NCBI RefSeq assembly: GCF_910592395.1
Contig: NC_088315.1
Span: 12,092,501 to 12,156,500, forward strand
Direction: 5' to 3'
Length of the DNA stretch: 64,000 nt
Source of the DNA: Lineus longissimus
Lineage: Eukaryota > Nemertea > Pilidiophora > Heteronemertea > Lineidae
The notes below the pieces were generated by a model. The model worked only from the letters and a program-made list of their open reading frames with translations, had not been told where the DNA came from and did not search any database. Position numbers and translations under genes: made by a program. Positions 13,544-24,051 of this stretch are shown piece by piece; within the stretch, counting starts at the first letter, position 1, and each line of letters starts with the position of its first letter.

Positions 13544-13652
13544 ATAGATCCATGCACTTGATTGAGAACAACGTTTAAGAAGACGTCGCGTCACGTCACG
13601 TTGCATGGTGACGTGATGTAAACGTTGTTCCAAATCAAGTGAATGGATCTAT
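13544..13652. repeat. Imperfect hairpin, 109 bp
   Basis: The 34-nt arms (starting ATAGATCCATGCACTTG and ending AAGTGAATGGATCTAT) are about 90% complementary; the loop is rich in CACGTCACG. Probably a small fold-back MITE. Confidence 0.6.
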
Positions 13653-13925
13653 AGTGGAGCCATCTTCAGGACGTCTAAGAGTTATTATATAGGTCATTAT
13701 ATAGGTCACCTCACCCTGAACGTACGGAAAGATGTTGGGAAGTTCTAATTTACCGTTGCGTGGTGCGGCTCACTATCATATTTATTTATTCATTTATTTA
13801 ATAAAACCTCCTAAAAGGTGAAGTATATACAAATTCAATACATCAATGGCACAGATAATACACAAAACAAATAATACATAATGCGCATGATACAATGCTA
13901 ATATTTATATAAAGTGCACGTAATA

Positions 13926-14345
13926 TTAAAAAGCTTTGGTGAGTAGTTTGGCGAGGGTCATCTCAGTAGAGTCTGTTTTCTGATAAGATTTACTAAAAAT
14001 TAAGGACCGGAGTGAGTCAGTAACCCCATCCTGGGTATTAAGACCTGACTTGCCTCGCTTAACTGTGAAAGCAGCTGTAAGTGGTGAGAGACCCAGTTTT
14101 AAAATAGAGTCTATAAGGGTACCTTTTACAACATCACCACCATATAGATAATTAGATAAAAATAATGCATAATGCAACTTCGGAAGCGAGGAGCGTCGCT
14201 ATCGGTGCTGAGACAAACCAGGCTCCTGGGCGTTTTTTGGCGGGAATAATGTGGCGCAAGATGTGGCCATAGAGAGTAAGCGGGTTAACTTTACACCCTA
14301 TGACCTTGCTAAGGGTGTGGAAGGGTGGGGGATGGGGGATAGGGA
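13926..14345 (-). pseudogene. C-terminal fragment of an unrecognised, frameshifted protein
   Basis: Two overlapping minus-strand frames read on from each other: 14345 down to 14152, then 14177 down to 13926, where the stop lies. The switch near 14165 indicates a frameshift. Residue patterns look like real coding sequence (NPLTLYGHIL, then YGGDVVKG, then LGLSPLTAAF, QDGVTDSLRSL). Below the stop, AATAAA-rich sequence (13780-13800, minus sense) could hold polyadenylation signals. The upstream part is cut off by the hAT-like element at 14346-15041. I cannot name the family; a transposon or retro-element ORF is likely. Confidence 0.4.
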
Positions 14346-15041
14346 CAGGGGCGGATCCAGGATATTTCGAAAGGGGGGGGCACTTTGAGGGCGAAGCCCG
14401 AATTGCGAGCGCCGCAGGTGCGAAGCGACGGCCTCCCCCAGAAAAAAATTTAAGATAAGACTCGATATATGCGATTTCCTGGCACCTGATCTTCAAATAC
14501 TAAGCACCACTCCCACCCCATTTTCAGTGTTTTTGCCTGCAAAATCATCAGGAACAGATCGGTACTGCCTGAAAAATTTCTGAAAAAAAGTCCGACTGAA
14601 GGAAAGGCACGTGGTTTGAAGGAGGTAGTGATTTATGAAAGAAGGTTGAAAATTCTTTTTCGAAGATGAGCGTCTTTTTTTCTACTCTTCGCAAATAAAT
14701 CGACGAGAGATGACTGCGACTTTCGTTTTTCCGCCATGATTAGGCTACCTGTCTAGCGCATCTGTGGCGCATTGGTCGGTCAGCTGACCATTGCACAGAT
14801 AGCCGATTGCGGCGGGAAAGATCCTTCGTGGGATCATGGCGTGTACATATTCTCGCGCTAAAGCCAAGGGGTGTGGTCATGTTTTATATGAGAGTGAACG
14901 TGTACGAAAGTTTGCTGCACTGGCTCGTTCGTTTAAGCTTGTTTAAGCTTAATTTGGCTACAATTTTTTTACACCGTGCCGAAATTAGGGGGGGGGGGGG
15001 CGTGCGCCGGGTGCGCCCCCACCCCCTTGGATCCGCGCCTG
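14346..15041. mobile_element. hAT-like non-autonomous element
   Basis: Ends are CAGGGGCGGATCC and GGATCCGCGCCTG (12 of 13 complementary), typical of hAT-type CAG...CTG termini. The word AGGGTGTGG follows the right end directly (15042-15050) and recurs on the left at 14312-14320, about 26 bp outside the left terminus. This could be an 8-bp duplication with filler DNA. Long G-runs occur inside both ends. Confidence 0.55.
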
Positions 15042-17915
15042 AGGGTGTGGAAGCACTGTCCTATAATCACAGATTTATTATCACTTTATTACTGCAGTAG
15101 GGCAAGTGACTTCATCCGAGATCTCACTTTAGGCACATGGGTTTTTTGGATGGGGGGGGGGGGGCAACCTGCTGCGTGTTCTCGCTCCAAACACTTCATT
15201 CAATTACAATTTGATTCCAAAACACGTGATTTCTGGGACACGTGCTTGATGTAAATGAAAATAAACCCTCTCATTGGTCAATTGCTTCGGTAATCATTGG
15301 AAATTTCCGAACTGCACAGCGCGACGGTAAATTAGAACTTCTCAACGATGTTTAACTCTGGTGAAGGATTATGACTTTTGAACACCCACTTGCCTTGTTT
15401 TCCCGATAGGGGCGCCACAGTCTAATCATGAAAAACGTGACCAGTCTAACGGTCGCTGTCGTATGCACTGAGTATCCGTGAGTTATATGATTAAAGTTTT
15501 TAAATAAAAAAGATGTATTTTGGCATAAAAGAATACAATCCACAAAAACTATCCAACATTCATCCCCGTTGTAAGGATTCAATTCATTATGTTCGCCCTC
15601 CAAGGGAGCAATACTTTTTTTAATGTTTACTTATTCATATCTTGCATGTAGGCTTATTGTATTGTATTCTTTCTGCCAAAATTCATCTGTTTTTATCTAA
15701 ATAGTCAGGTGATCTCTAACCAAAGTTTCGTTCGATCTGATTCACTACTTGGCCACCAGGGTGTCAAATTCGTAAACCTTAAAAATGCGATTATTGCTTA
15801 ACCCTTTAGGCGCTGTATCGCCCAAACCTGTCCGCCTTGCATTGTGCCGTATCGCCCCAGCTTGTTCAACTCTCCTACGCCATCTTTAGACTACGTTAAG
15901 AACTGAAACTCTCTTGTGTGTTATTTGAGGTCCTCCTGGGAACACATATTGTGGGTTGATTTTCTATGTGGTCCTGTGAAATTACTTCGCGATGGAAACA
16001 TTCGCTGTCGAAGTCTCTGAACGTTGAAGTCCCTTAACACTAATCGCAACTTCACCACATACACAGTTTAAACTTCAAACACCTTCCCCATTACACACAC
16101 CAAATACAACACATCCATTTTAAAATTATCCACCTCAACGTTCCTGCATATCAAAATCGGGGAGATTTGCGATGGCTTTGCAATCGACATTGCTCTAATT
16201 TCTTTCTAATTTTGTGACAGTACACACAGCAGGATGAACCTCTTAAAGCTTTGGAAGTTCTAACTGTCACATTTATTTAATATTATTGGCGGCATCTATT
16301 TAAATGATGTATAGTAATGATAAAAGATGGGTGAAGGTAAATAGAATTTCGAACGATAGCTTACTTACCTAGTTTTGGAAATGATTTTTTCACTCGATTC
16401 ATTATCCATTGCTATCTTGCATGACGTAGGCCTGCATACGGGCATTGAAGAACAATTAAAGGTAAAAGTCTGAATTGTAATCACTTGTTTTGTGTACGTC
16501 TCCACGGGTGTTTAAACGCCTTATCTCCCCCACTATCGTTAATGTGACAATTTGATTAATCAAGTATCAAAGTGATTGGAAAAACTTATCTGAAAAAGTA
16601 AGTAGATTCCGAGAAACTTCTGGCCGGATTTCAAGTCGTGTATGGCTGCAAGGCCTATTCATGCTTGATGGCCACCACTTACATCGGGTTACGTCACTTT
16701 TTCTTTTTCTTCTTCTTAGTCTGCGTTCAACCTGCATAAGTTGTAACTTAAGTCCTATGGCGGAGATGAAGCGGTTTGTCTTTTTGAGATCATGCTGTGT
16801 TCCCCACAGTTTTTCCATGGCATTGTTGCCTGCGGGCCGGAATTATGGTAGTGGTGTTTTCCCTGCTTTTCTGGAGTGTTGTTGCCTCTTTATATGATAA
16901 CTTTACATTGGGCTGGATCTGTAGGTTTCTTTTTTGCTAGCTATAATCTGCCTTTTCCGCAGTGGGCGGGGATCCGTTGCAGGACCGCTTGGTCGATACT
17001 GGTGGCGTTACGTTACAATATTAGGCAGGTTTTGCAAGCTGACGTGAAGCTTCGCATACGGCTGAAAATCTTTTGATCTATCACTCAAGTTTAACCACCG
17101 CTACATTATATATGCGGTAGCAAGCGATTTATGCTTAAAAAATCCTGTAGATGCCCTTAAAAAACGTAATCGTTAACGGAAAACATTAGCTTGCAAAACC
17201 TCACTAATGTGTATTACGTCATACCGACTTCTGTTGCGGCACCCATCGTGACAGGAGAGAGGTTAGATCATCAACGATCCGAGTCGATGTTATGGCGGGA
17301 ATTCTAGACGCACGTGTAGTATTAGTCACATGACTCCTACGTCATAGGCGGGTAAAAGTAAACTCGACCGACATTGCGTCGAAGTCGAGTAGTCAAAGTC
17401 GGAGATTCCTAATCGTGTATGACTTATTGATGGTTGAGAATAAGTTAAGAAACTACGAGATAGATACCACCACAAAGTATCGATGTTGAGTACGTAAAGT
17501 ATAAACGATTTGGAGGCATGTGTCCGTAATTGGACTAACTCAAAATCAGCTGGAAGTTGACGAGGATCAGAGATAAATGGTGTTGTGGTTCTACCGTCTG
17601 CAGATGGGTTACCTCCAGACAGAAGTTAGGAAGAAAGTAAACCTTCAAGATATAGCCAAGTCAAAATGTACGTTATCGTGAGAATACAACTAGACTGGCA
17701 CTGGGAGTGCAGTGGGACTCATCTCCCCTCCCCCCCCGGAATCCCCCCCCCCCGCCTGACGCACCAACCCAGATTATGATAAACCAGCATAAATTTAGTT
17801 GGCCCTATCATGATTACGGGATTTCATTTGATAAATAAAAATGATTAAACACTCCATCATCATGCATCTGCTTAGAAATAAGTGTCAACAAATAGCACGT
17901 GGTAATGTTTACTGC
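15042..17915. other. Stretch without a supportable gene
   Basis: No exon is convincing. At 15799 a TTAACCCTTTAGGCGCTG word resembles a piggyBac-type terminus, but no partner end was found. G-tract at 15152-15165, C-tracts at 17727-17753. ORFs at 16567-17076 show no domain features. Confidence 0.45.
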
Positions 17916-17924
17916 AGCCTAAAT

Positions 17925-18868
17925 CAAGGAGGATACCGCGGTGACGTCACGGCTTTTCCAAGATGGCGCTGCATATTGTAAACAAACTCGATCCACGGCC
18001 AAGGGAAAATCAAGTCATCAAAAAAGTTAGATTTTTCGCATGAAATCAGAGTTATTAGAACTTTTCTGCTATGAAATAAGTCTTCAGACAATAAGATATC
18101 ATTTGAATAATGAAAAGTGCTGTTTTGATGGGGAAAAATAGGGTTTTTTAAACCAAATGGCCGGGCACCGATCTTCCAAAATTAGCGATGGTTTCAAAAC
18201 AGTCTCCCAGAATTGGGGCAATCTCTTCATTATCATAATGGGATTTGGAGTCATGTTTACAGATTTTACAAGTTCGAGACCTGTAATACCTAAAACTCGC
18301 ATAGATCCCCATAGATCCCCTCTATTTGTCGAGTTAGCGCCCCTGTAAGATCATGCATTTTCGGACACTAGAACGAAATCTTCCTGCGGATATCGCGGTT
18401 TCGGTGATGATTTGAGGAGAAATTGACTGTTCTTAGAGTTGTATGGGACAGAAATGAGTTCATACTTCATGAATACATGAATATATTATGATATGGGCGG
18501 GCTTCTAAGTCAAAACAATAACAAACTCAACTGCATCTCTACTGTATATTGCGTAGTGCATTGCCTAGTGTATTTCGTAGTGTATTTTAGCGGAGACATT
18601 ATTTCCGCTCTTTGGCCACGCCAAACGTCTTTTTTATTCGTGGAAGTTAATCTGCTCTGTAAATTTTATTTTACACAGGAAGAATCCATACTAGGTATTG
18701 CAATATTTCATGTCTATTGGTGTTTTTGTGTACAGGAGCGCACCAGACAGTGACACGTGGAGATGTGTTCAGTGCTGGTGCTGTCAGTAGACTGAATCTG
18801 ATTGGCCATAGCGATCACTAATATGGGTCGGGATCACGTGATGTGACGTCACCGCGGTATCCTCCTTG
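17925..18868. mobile_element. Mutator-like non-autonomous element, 9-bp duplication
   Basis: A perfect 26-bp terminal inverted repeat starts CAAGGAGGATACCGCGGT. Both sides carry AGCCTAAAT (17916-17924 and 18869-18877), a perfect 9-bp target duplication. A 9-bp duplication fits Mutator-like elements best. 944 bp, without a transposase frame. Perfect TIR and duplication suggest recent insertion. Confidence 0.75.
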
Positions 18869-18877
18869 AGCCTAAAT

Positions 18878-19177
18878 ATAGAAATAGACAATGATAAGTG
18901 GTATTTCAACGCATGCGCAATCGATCGTAAACAATGACATGTTCATTCTCCAAGCGTCGTCAATGGTGATTATCGTTGCCAAGCCTGTCTCACTCGACCC
19001 ACTGTCTCTGCCAGATAACAGTTGGCTCGCCAGTCACCTCTAACAATGGGAACAATCGGCGGCCAACAATGGCCATAATGGGACGTATCTAAGGTTGATT
19101 ACGCATGCGCGCAATATCATTGCGCGTTCTATTTTTTTCAAATGGTGGACGGGGAACTAGAACTAGCGCACATCAAC
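18878..19177. other. Flank of the gypsy element, nothing recognised
   Basis: About 300 bp without coding or repeat features beyond CGCATGCGC words. Confidence 0.4.
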
Positions 19178-19339
19178 TGTTTCAAGTGGTGTTTCTTATG
19201 TTTTACAAAGACAATAAAGACGGGCGTTGCGAGAACAATCTGTATTCAGGAGCCATCTTAGTTACACAAAGAATCTTGGGAGGTCATGTGACCATAGGCG
19301 CGCGAACATTCAAAAGACAATATAACGCATATTGTAACA
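19178..19339 (-). repeat. 3' LTR of the gypsy element
   Basis: 162 bp; on the minus strand it starts TGTTACAATATGCG and ends CTTGAAACA, the usual TG...CA. Almost identical to 25334-25492. Confidence 0.85.
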
Positions 19340-19879
19340 TCCTTTCCCTTGAATGATCCCATCCAAATCAAATCAAACACATAAAACTGCACATAAAAAA
19401 CTAAACAGTCCAAGAGTCCTATTGTGCAGACTAATACTACCTCAAATAAGAAACAGAAAAACTTGACTAAACTTTTCAAAACAAATACTGTGTCTGTGAC
19501 AAATATCAAACAGAATGACACTTTGAAATACACATGGACAAAAGAATGAGCAATGATTGTGCTAACTGTACGGTACATATGAATAATGAAAACTGTACGG
19601 TATATATGAATAATGAATACTGGTTAATAATGCGCATAAATGTTTCTGTCTATTGTCTATAACAGAAAACCATCGAAATTGTCTCATGCTTTGGACCTTT
19701 CACTTTTAACACTCTCGTATTCAGAGCATAAACCATTCTTATGAAGGAGAGGTTACTAGCACTTCACTTCATTTTCTCACATCATGTAATCATGGAACTT
19801 AGCGGGTCTTTGCCTCACTCTTGTGGAGCGGCGAGGCTCTACAACAGGGTCAGGCACAACACTTTCGGAATTATCAGAA

Positions 19880-20959
19880 CTAGACTGAGACTGTCAGAAT
19901 AACATCATCCTGAATCTCTTCGAACTGTTGTGACAAACTAAGCGGCGCTTCGGACGTTTTACGCAGATCTACTCGATTTCTACAGAAAACTCCCGTATCA
20001 GTTTCGACCTTGTAAGAACGATTTCCATCTCCTGACTGTACGACACCCTTTTTCCAACTCTTGTCTCCCTTTTTGTACGGTTTCATCCGAACAACGTCTC
20101 CATCCTGTAGCCTTGTCAGATCTTTAGCTGCGCGGTTGTAATACTTGGCCTGACGGGCTTGTCCTTCGGCCATTTTCTCACGAATATCGGAGTCCACTGG
20201 TTTACATTGCAACATTGTTGACGTCATGGGCAACAATGTACGTGTTCTACGATTGAACATTCTCTGAGCGGGACTGCAATCTAAACCTTGTGTAGGAGTG
20301 TTACGCGTCTCCAACACAGCGAGACACTGGTCAGTGCCAGACTTTTTAGCCTTGCGCAATGTCCTCTTGGCGGCTTTTACAGCGGATTCCACCTTACCAT
20401 TGGACTGACTGTGACGCGGGCTAATCTTGACATGATCAAAATCCCATTTTAGAGCAAAACTAGCAAATTCTGCAGAGACAAATTGTCCACTGTTGTCACT
20501 CACAACGTCTTCCGGACAACCATAGCGTGCGAAATGCGCTTTGAGCTTTCGGATAACTGCTGCACTAGAAGTAGAACGAAGTCTATCAATTTCCCAGAAA
20601 TTGCTAAAATAGTCTACAGTTATTAGATAGTCTTTGTTGTCCCATTCGAACAAATCACATCCAACCCTTTCCCAAGGTCGTGATGGCAACTCATGACTCT
20701 GTAGTGTCTCTTTCTGCTGACAGCTCTCAAATTCACGACATATCTCACAAGACTGAATGTATTCTTTCAGTTCACTGGTCATCCTTGGCCAGTACAGTGC
20801 TTCTCTGGCACGACGCAAACATGATTCAACTCCAAGGTGAGACGTGTGAACTAGTTTTGTCATCATGCTGCGGAGTTTGGTGGGCACAATAACACGCTCA
20901 CCCCGGAACAGAAGTCCATTCTGCGAAGATATTTCATCTCGGAGATGAAAGTAAGGCAC
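19880..20959 (-). CDS. Gypsy integrase domain (pol 3' part)
   Basis: Integrase inserts the retrotransposon cDNA into chromosomes. Visible in order: an HHCC zinc-binding motif (H38, H41, C71, C74), the catalytic core with D102, D155 and E191 (D-35-E spacing, as expected), and a basic C-terminal segment with a GPY/F-like fold ending near residue 330. All catalytic residues are present. The frame opens with a non-ATG codon because it is the continuation of pol; a TAG at 20972-20974 separates it from the RNase H end. It is part of a dead polyprotein, not an independent gene. Confidence 0.85.
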   Translation of the reverse strand: MPYFHLRDEISSQNGLLFRGERVIVPTKLRSMMTKLVHTSHLGVESCLRRAREALYWPRMTSELKEYIQSCEICREFESCQQKETLQSHELPSRPWERVGCDLFEWDNKDYLITVDYFSNFWEIDRLRSTSSAAVIRKLKAHFARYGCPEDVVSDNSGQFVSAEFASFALKWDFDHVKISPRHSQSNGKVESAVKAAKRTLRKAKKSGTDQCLAVLETRNTPTQGLDCSPAQRMFNRRTRTLLPMTSTMLQCKPVDSDIREKMAEGQARQAKYYNRAAKDLTRLQDGDVVRMKPYKKGDKSWKKGVVQSGDGNRSYKVETDTGVFCRNRVDLRKTSEAPLSLSQQFEEIQDDVILTVSV

Positions 20960-20971
20960 AACAGCATGCGG

Positions 20972-22656
20972 CTAGTTTTCCTTGCGCTCCGGCCACCCCT
21001 TAAGCACAACTCGGTTTAAACGTTGTAAAACACTGTCATTTGCCGTTTCAACACGAAGCTCTTCAAGCCTCTCAGACCTGATGGGAAGAAACTTCACCAT
21101 GTTTATTTGCTCAAATTCGACCTGAGTGCTGTCCTCACAGGGGAGGTAGGAGCGCGACAACATGTCAGCGATATACATATCTTTTCCTCTTAGATATTGA
21201 ATTTCAAAATCATACTTTTGCGCTCGCAAAATCATGCCTTGGAGTCTTCACGGGGCTCTCACTAGGGGCTTCTTTAGGATGCTTTCTAAAGGTTTGTGGT
21301 CACTAAGTACGGTTGTAAATTGGCCAAACGTGTACTGGTTGAATTTTTCCAGGGCAAACACAACCGCAAGCATCTCTTTCTCAATCTGAGCATACCTAGT
21401 CTCCGTTAAATAACGTTAGTGCACGGCTTGCATATGCTAACGGACGGCCTTCTTGGAGAAGAACACATCCTAAACCTTTCTCACTCGCGTCTCCTTGAAT
21501 CACAAGAGGCAGTTTAGGATTGTAATACACTAGGACAGGGTCTATCGTAACAAGACGCTTCACTTCAGCGAAAGCTTTGTCATGGACATCGGTCCAAGAC
21601 CACTGCGTTTCCTTAAAAGTCAACTTTCTAAGAGGTTCTAGAACATCGGACAACATTGGCAGAAATTTCGCAAGATAATTGACGAATCCAAGAAAGCGGC
21701 GCATCGACTCAACTCCATCCGGCTTGTCTAACTCCAGAACAGCTTTGACCTTGTTGGGGTCCATCATGAGTCCATCCTTAGTGACACGATGTCCCATAAA
21801 GATGATCTCAGACTTCCTAAGTTCAGTCTTAGGCAAATTCAGCAAAATTCTGTTCTCAACACAGCGCTGGAGAAACTTCTCCAAAGTAACATCATGATCG
21901 GCGTACGCTATTTCGTCGGTTTCACCAAACCCACAGACGAAAATGTCATCATGTATACAGTAGACACCGGGTCGCCCAGCTAGGGCTTGCGACAAACGCT
22001 TCTGAAAAATTTCAGACGAGCAACTGAGTCCAAACGCTAAACGAAGCCAACGGTAACGGCCTCTGGGGGTCTGAAAAGTAGTTAACAGGCTGCTTTCAGA
22101 GTCAAGTTCACAGTGCCAATAGCCATTTTTAAGATCAAACTTTGAGAACACTCGGGCTTTGGCAAGTTCAGGGAGTACATCATCAATGACAGGAATTTGA
22201 TAGTGTTCCCTTTTCAATGGCTGGTTTAGCGGACCAGGGTCGGTACAGATTCTCAGATCGCCATTTTTCTTAGTCGCAACGACAAATTGGCTAACCCAGT
22301 CAGTAGGCTCATCTACTGGGGCCAACACTTTCACATCACATAAATGATCGAGTTTTACATTAAACTTGTCCCTAATGGCGACTGGTACCTTGCGCGGCGG
22401 CAATATCTTCGGACTAGTTGAACCATCAGTCTCCAGGTGGACTTTACCTGGCAGAGTGCCAACATCACCACAAAACACTTGCTTATACTTTAGCAACAAC
22501 GGATCCTTGAGGTGATCGGACTCAGACACAGCAGCAAGAGTAAAGTTATCAGTATTGACGGTGATCAACTTCATTTGTTGTATAGCCTGAGCTCCAAGTA
22601 ATGGCACAAACGTTTCATTCACAATGACGAATTGAACAGAGTACTTTTTCCTAGTC
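20972..22656 (-). pseudogene. Gypsy reverse transcriptase and RNase H, disrupted
   Basis: The RT makes element cDNA and RNase H removes the RNA strand. In the main frame (22656 down to 21396) RT motifs FSKFDLKNGYWH and a CIHDDIF active site are visible; the usual Y of YxDD reads as I, with both D retained. RNase H begins at VIQGDASEKGLG. The frame breaks at 21404-21417, where CGTT is doubled around AAATAA, then resumes to a TGA at 21248-21250 and onward to EIQYLRGKDMYIADMLSR (21235-20972). Upstream it would join the protease, but the Harbinger-type element at 22660 intervenes. Confidence 0.85.
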
Positions 22657-22772
22657 TTAAGGCTTGTACCCACGGACGCGATTTTCCTTGCTTTTGCCGC
22701 CGCGGAAAGTCGCAGCGATAATCGCAAAGAATGGTTCCTAGTCAATTCAGTACATGTGTTCCCACTTGAGCG

Positions 22773-23165
22773 ATGCTACAAAATCCAAGCGATTTCTCGT
22801 GCTTTCTCGTGCTTGGCCTTGCGCGCTACGTAATTGAGATTGCAAAAAGGGCAATCTATGCGACAAATCGCGGCGACCGGTTAGGTCATTTTGACTCAAG
22901 TAACTACCTTTGGGTTATTGACAGACAGAATTACGTAATGATTTGTGGGCTTGTGTCCCCAAATAGTCCTCAACTGTTCACTTGGTCATCATTTTGGGGC
23001 CGTCATCACCAACTCGACATGTCTGAACCCGATTTTTTGGAACGGTTGATCCTGGAGATTGAGAAGTTCCCTATGATATATAACAAAGGATTGGAGGAAT
23101 ACAAGGATCCTGACAAAAAAGATGACGCGTGCAACGTGTCCAAAATGAACTCCGCAAGTCCTTGA
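22773..23165 (+). pseudogene. MADF-domain ORF, Harbinger copy 1
   Basis: A 130-residue ORF whose second half (residues 88-124, FLERLILEIEKFPMIYN, then YKDPDKKDD) matches the start of a MADF (Myb/SANT-like) DNA-binding domain. Harbinger elements usually encode a Myb/MADF-type partner beside their transposase. After residue 120 the expected next helix (QNELRKSLKSI) is found in another frame, so the domain is shortened and shifted. The first 85 residues come from terminal-repeat sequence and mean little. No transposase accompanies it. Confidence 0.55.
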
Positions 23166-23425
23166 AGTCGATTAGCAAGAGATTATGTCGTAACCTGACA
23201 TGAGTACGCTCCATTATACGCTTCAGTCGGAACAGGTTACGAAATTCGGCGCGCAACGACTTGTCGCGGCGGAATATCGCAGCGACGTTTTGTAGGCGAT
23301 AAATCGCGCCCGTGGGTACTACCCACGGACGCGATTTTCCTTGCTTTTGCCGCCGCGGAAAGTCGCAGCGATAATCGCAAAGAATGGTTCCTAGTCAATT
23401 CAGTACATGTGGTCCCACTTGAGCG

Positions 23426-23818
23426 ATGCTACAAAATCCAAGCGATTTCTCGTGCTTTCTCGTGCTTGGCCTTGCGCGCTACGTAATTGAGATTGCAAAA
23501 AGGGCAATCTATGCGACAAATCGCGGCGACCGGTTAGGTCATTTTGACTCAAGTAACTACCTTTGGGTTATTGACAGACAGAATTACGTAATGATTTGCG
23601 GGCTTGTGTCCACAAATAGTCCTCAACTGTTCACTTGGTCATCATTTTGGGGCCGTCATCACCAACTCGACATGTCTGAACCCGATTTTTTGGAACGGTT
23701 GATCCTGGAGATTGAGAAGTTCCCTAGGATATATAACAAAGGATTGGAGGAATACAAGGATCCTGACAAAAAAGATGACGCGTGCAATGTGTCCAAAATG
23801 AACTCCGCAAGTCCTTGA
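23426..23818 (+). pseudogene. MADF-domain ORF, Harbinger copy 2
   Basis: Same length and frame as the ORF at 22773-23165, with two residue changes (P63 to T, M101 to R). It shares the same shortened, frame-shifted MADF end, so the defect predates the doubling of the element. Confidence 0.55.
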
Positions 23819-24051
23819 AGTCGATTAGCAAGAGATTATGTCGTAACCTGACATGAGTACGCTCCATTATACGCTTCAGTCGGAACAGGTTACGAAATTC
23901 GGCGCGCAACGACTTGTCGCGGCGGAATATCGCAGCGACGTTTTGTAGGCGATAAATCGCGCCCGTGGGTACAAGCCTTTAGGATTACGGATAGTAACAC
24001 GACACTTTCCGATTGGCTTGATTTCAGAATTGTTCCACATTCTGAGAGTTT

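Larger units (their letters stand above)
22660..23978. mobile_element. Dimeric Harbinger-type element inside gypsy pol
   Basis: Outer ends are AGGCTTGTACCCACGG and its reverse complement. TTA flanks both sides (22657-22659, 23979-23981), a three-base TWA duplication as in PIF/Harbinger. Between the ends are two nearly identical copies of about 650 bp joined at GGGTACTACCC (near 23320), differing at only a few bases. Each copy carries an ORF with a MADF-like segment. Without the insertion and one TTA, the flanking gypsy frames meet in register, so the insertion hit a then-intact pol. Confidence 0.8.

Noticed and set aside
15799-15830. Second piggyBac-type end (TTAACCCTTTAGGCGCTG)
   Set aside because: Only one end is seen; no inverted partner next to TTAA within a few kb.
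16567-17076. Cluster of medium ORFs on both strands
   Set aside because: Basic or hydrophobic low-information products, no exon signals in phase, no recognisable motif.
22773-23818. Recent host gene duplication (two identical 130-codon ORFs)
   Set aside because: Both lie inside one TTA-flanked Harbinger-type insertion, so this is element structure and not a host gene pair.
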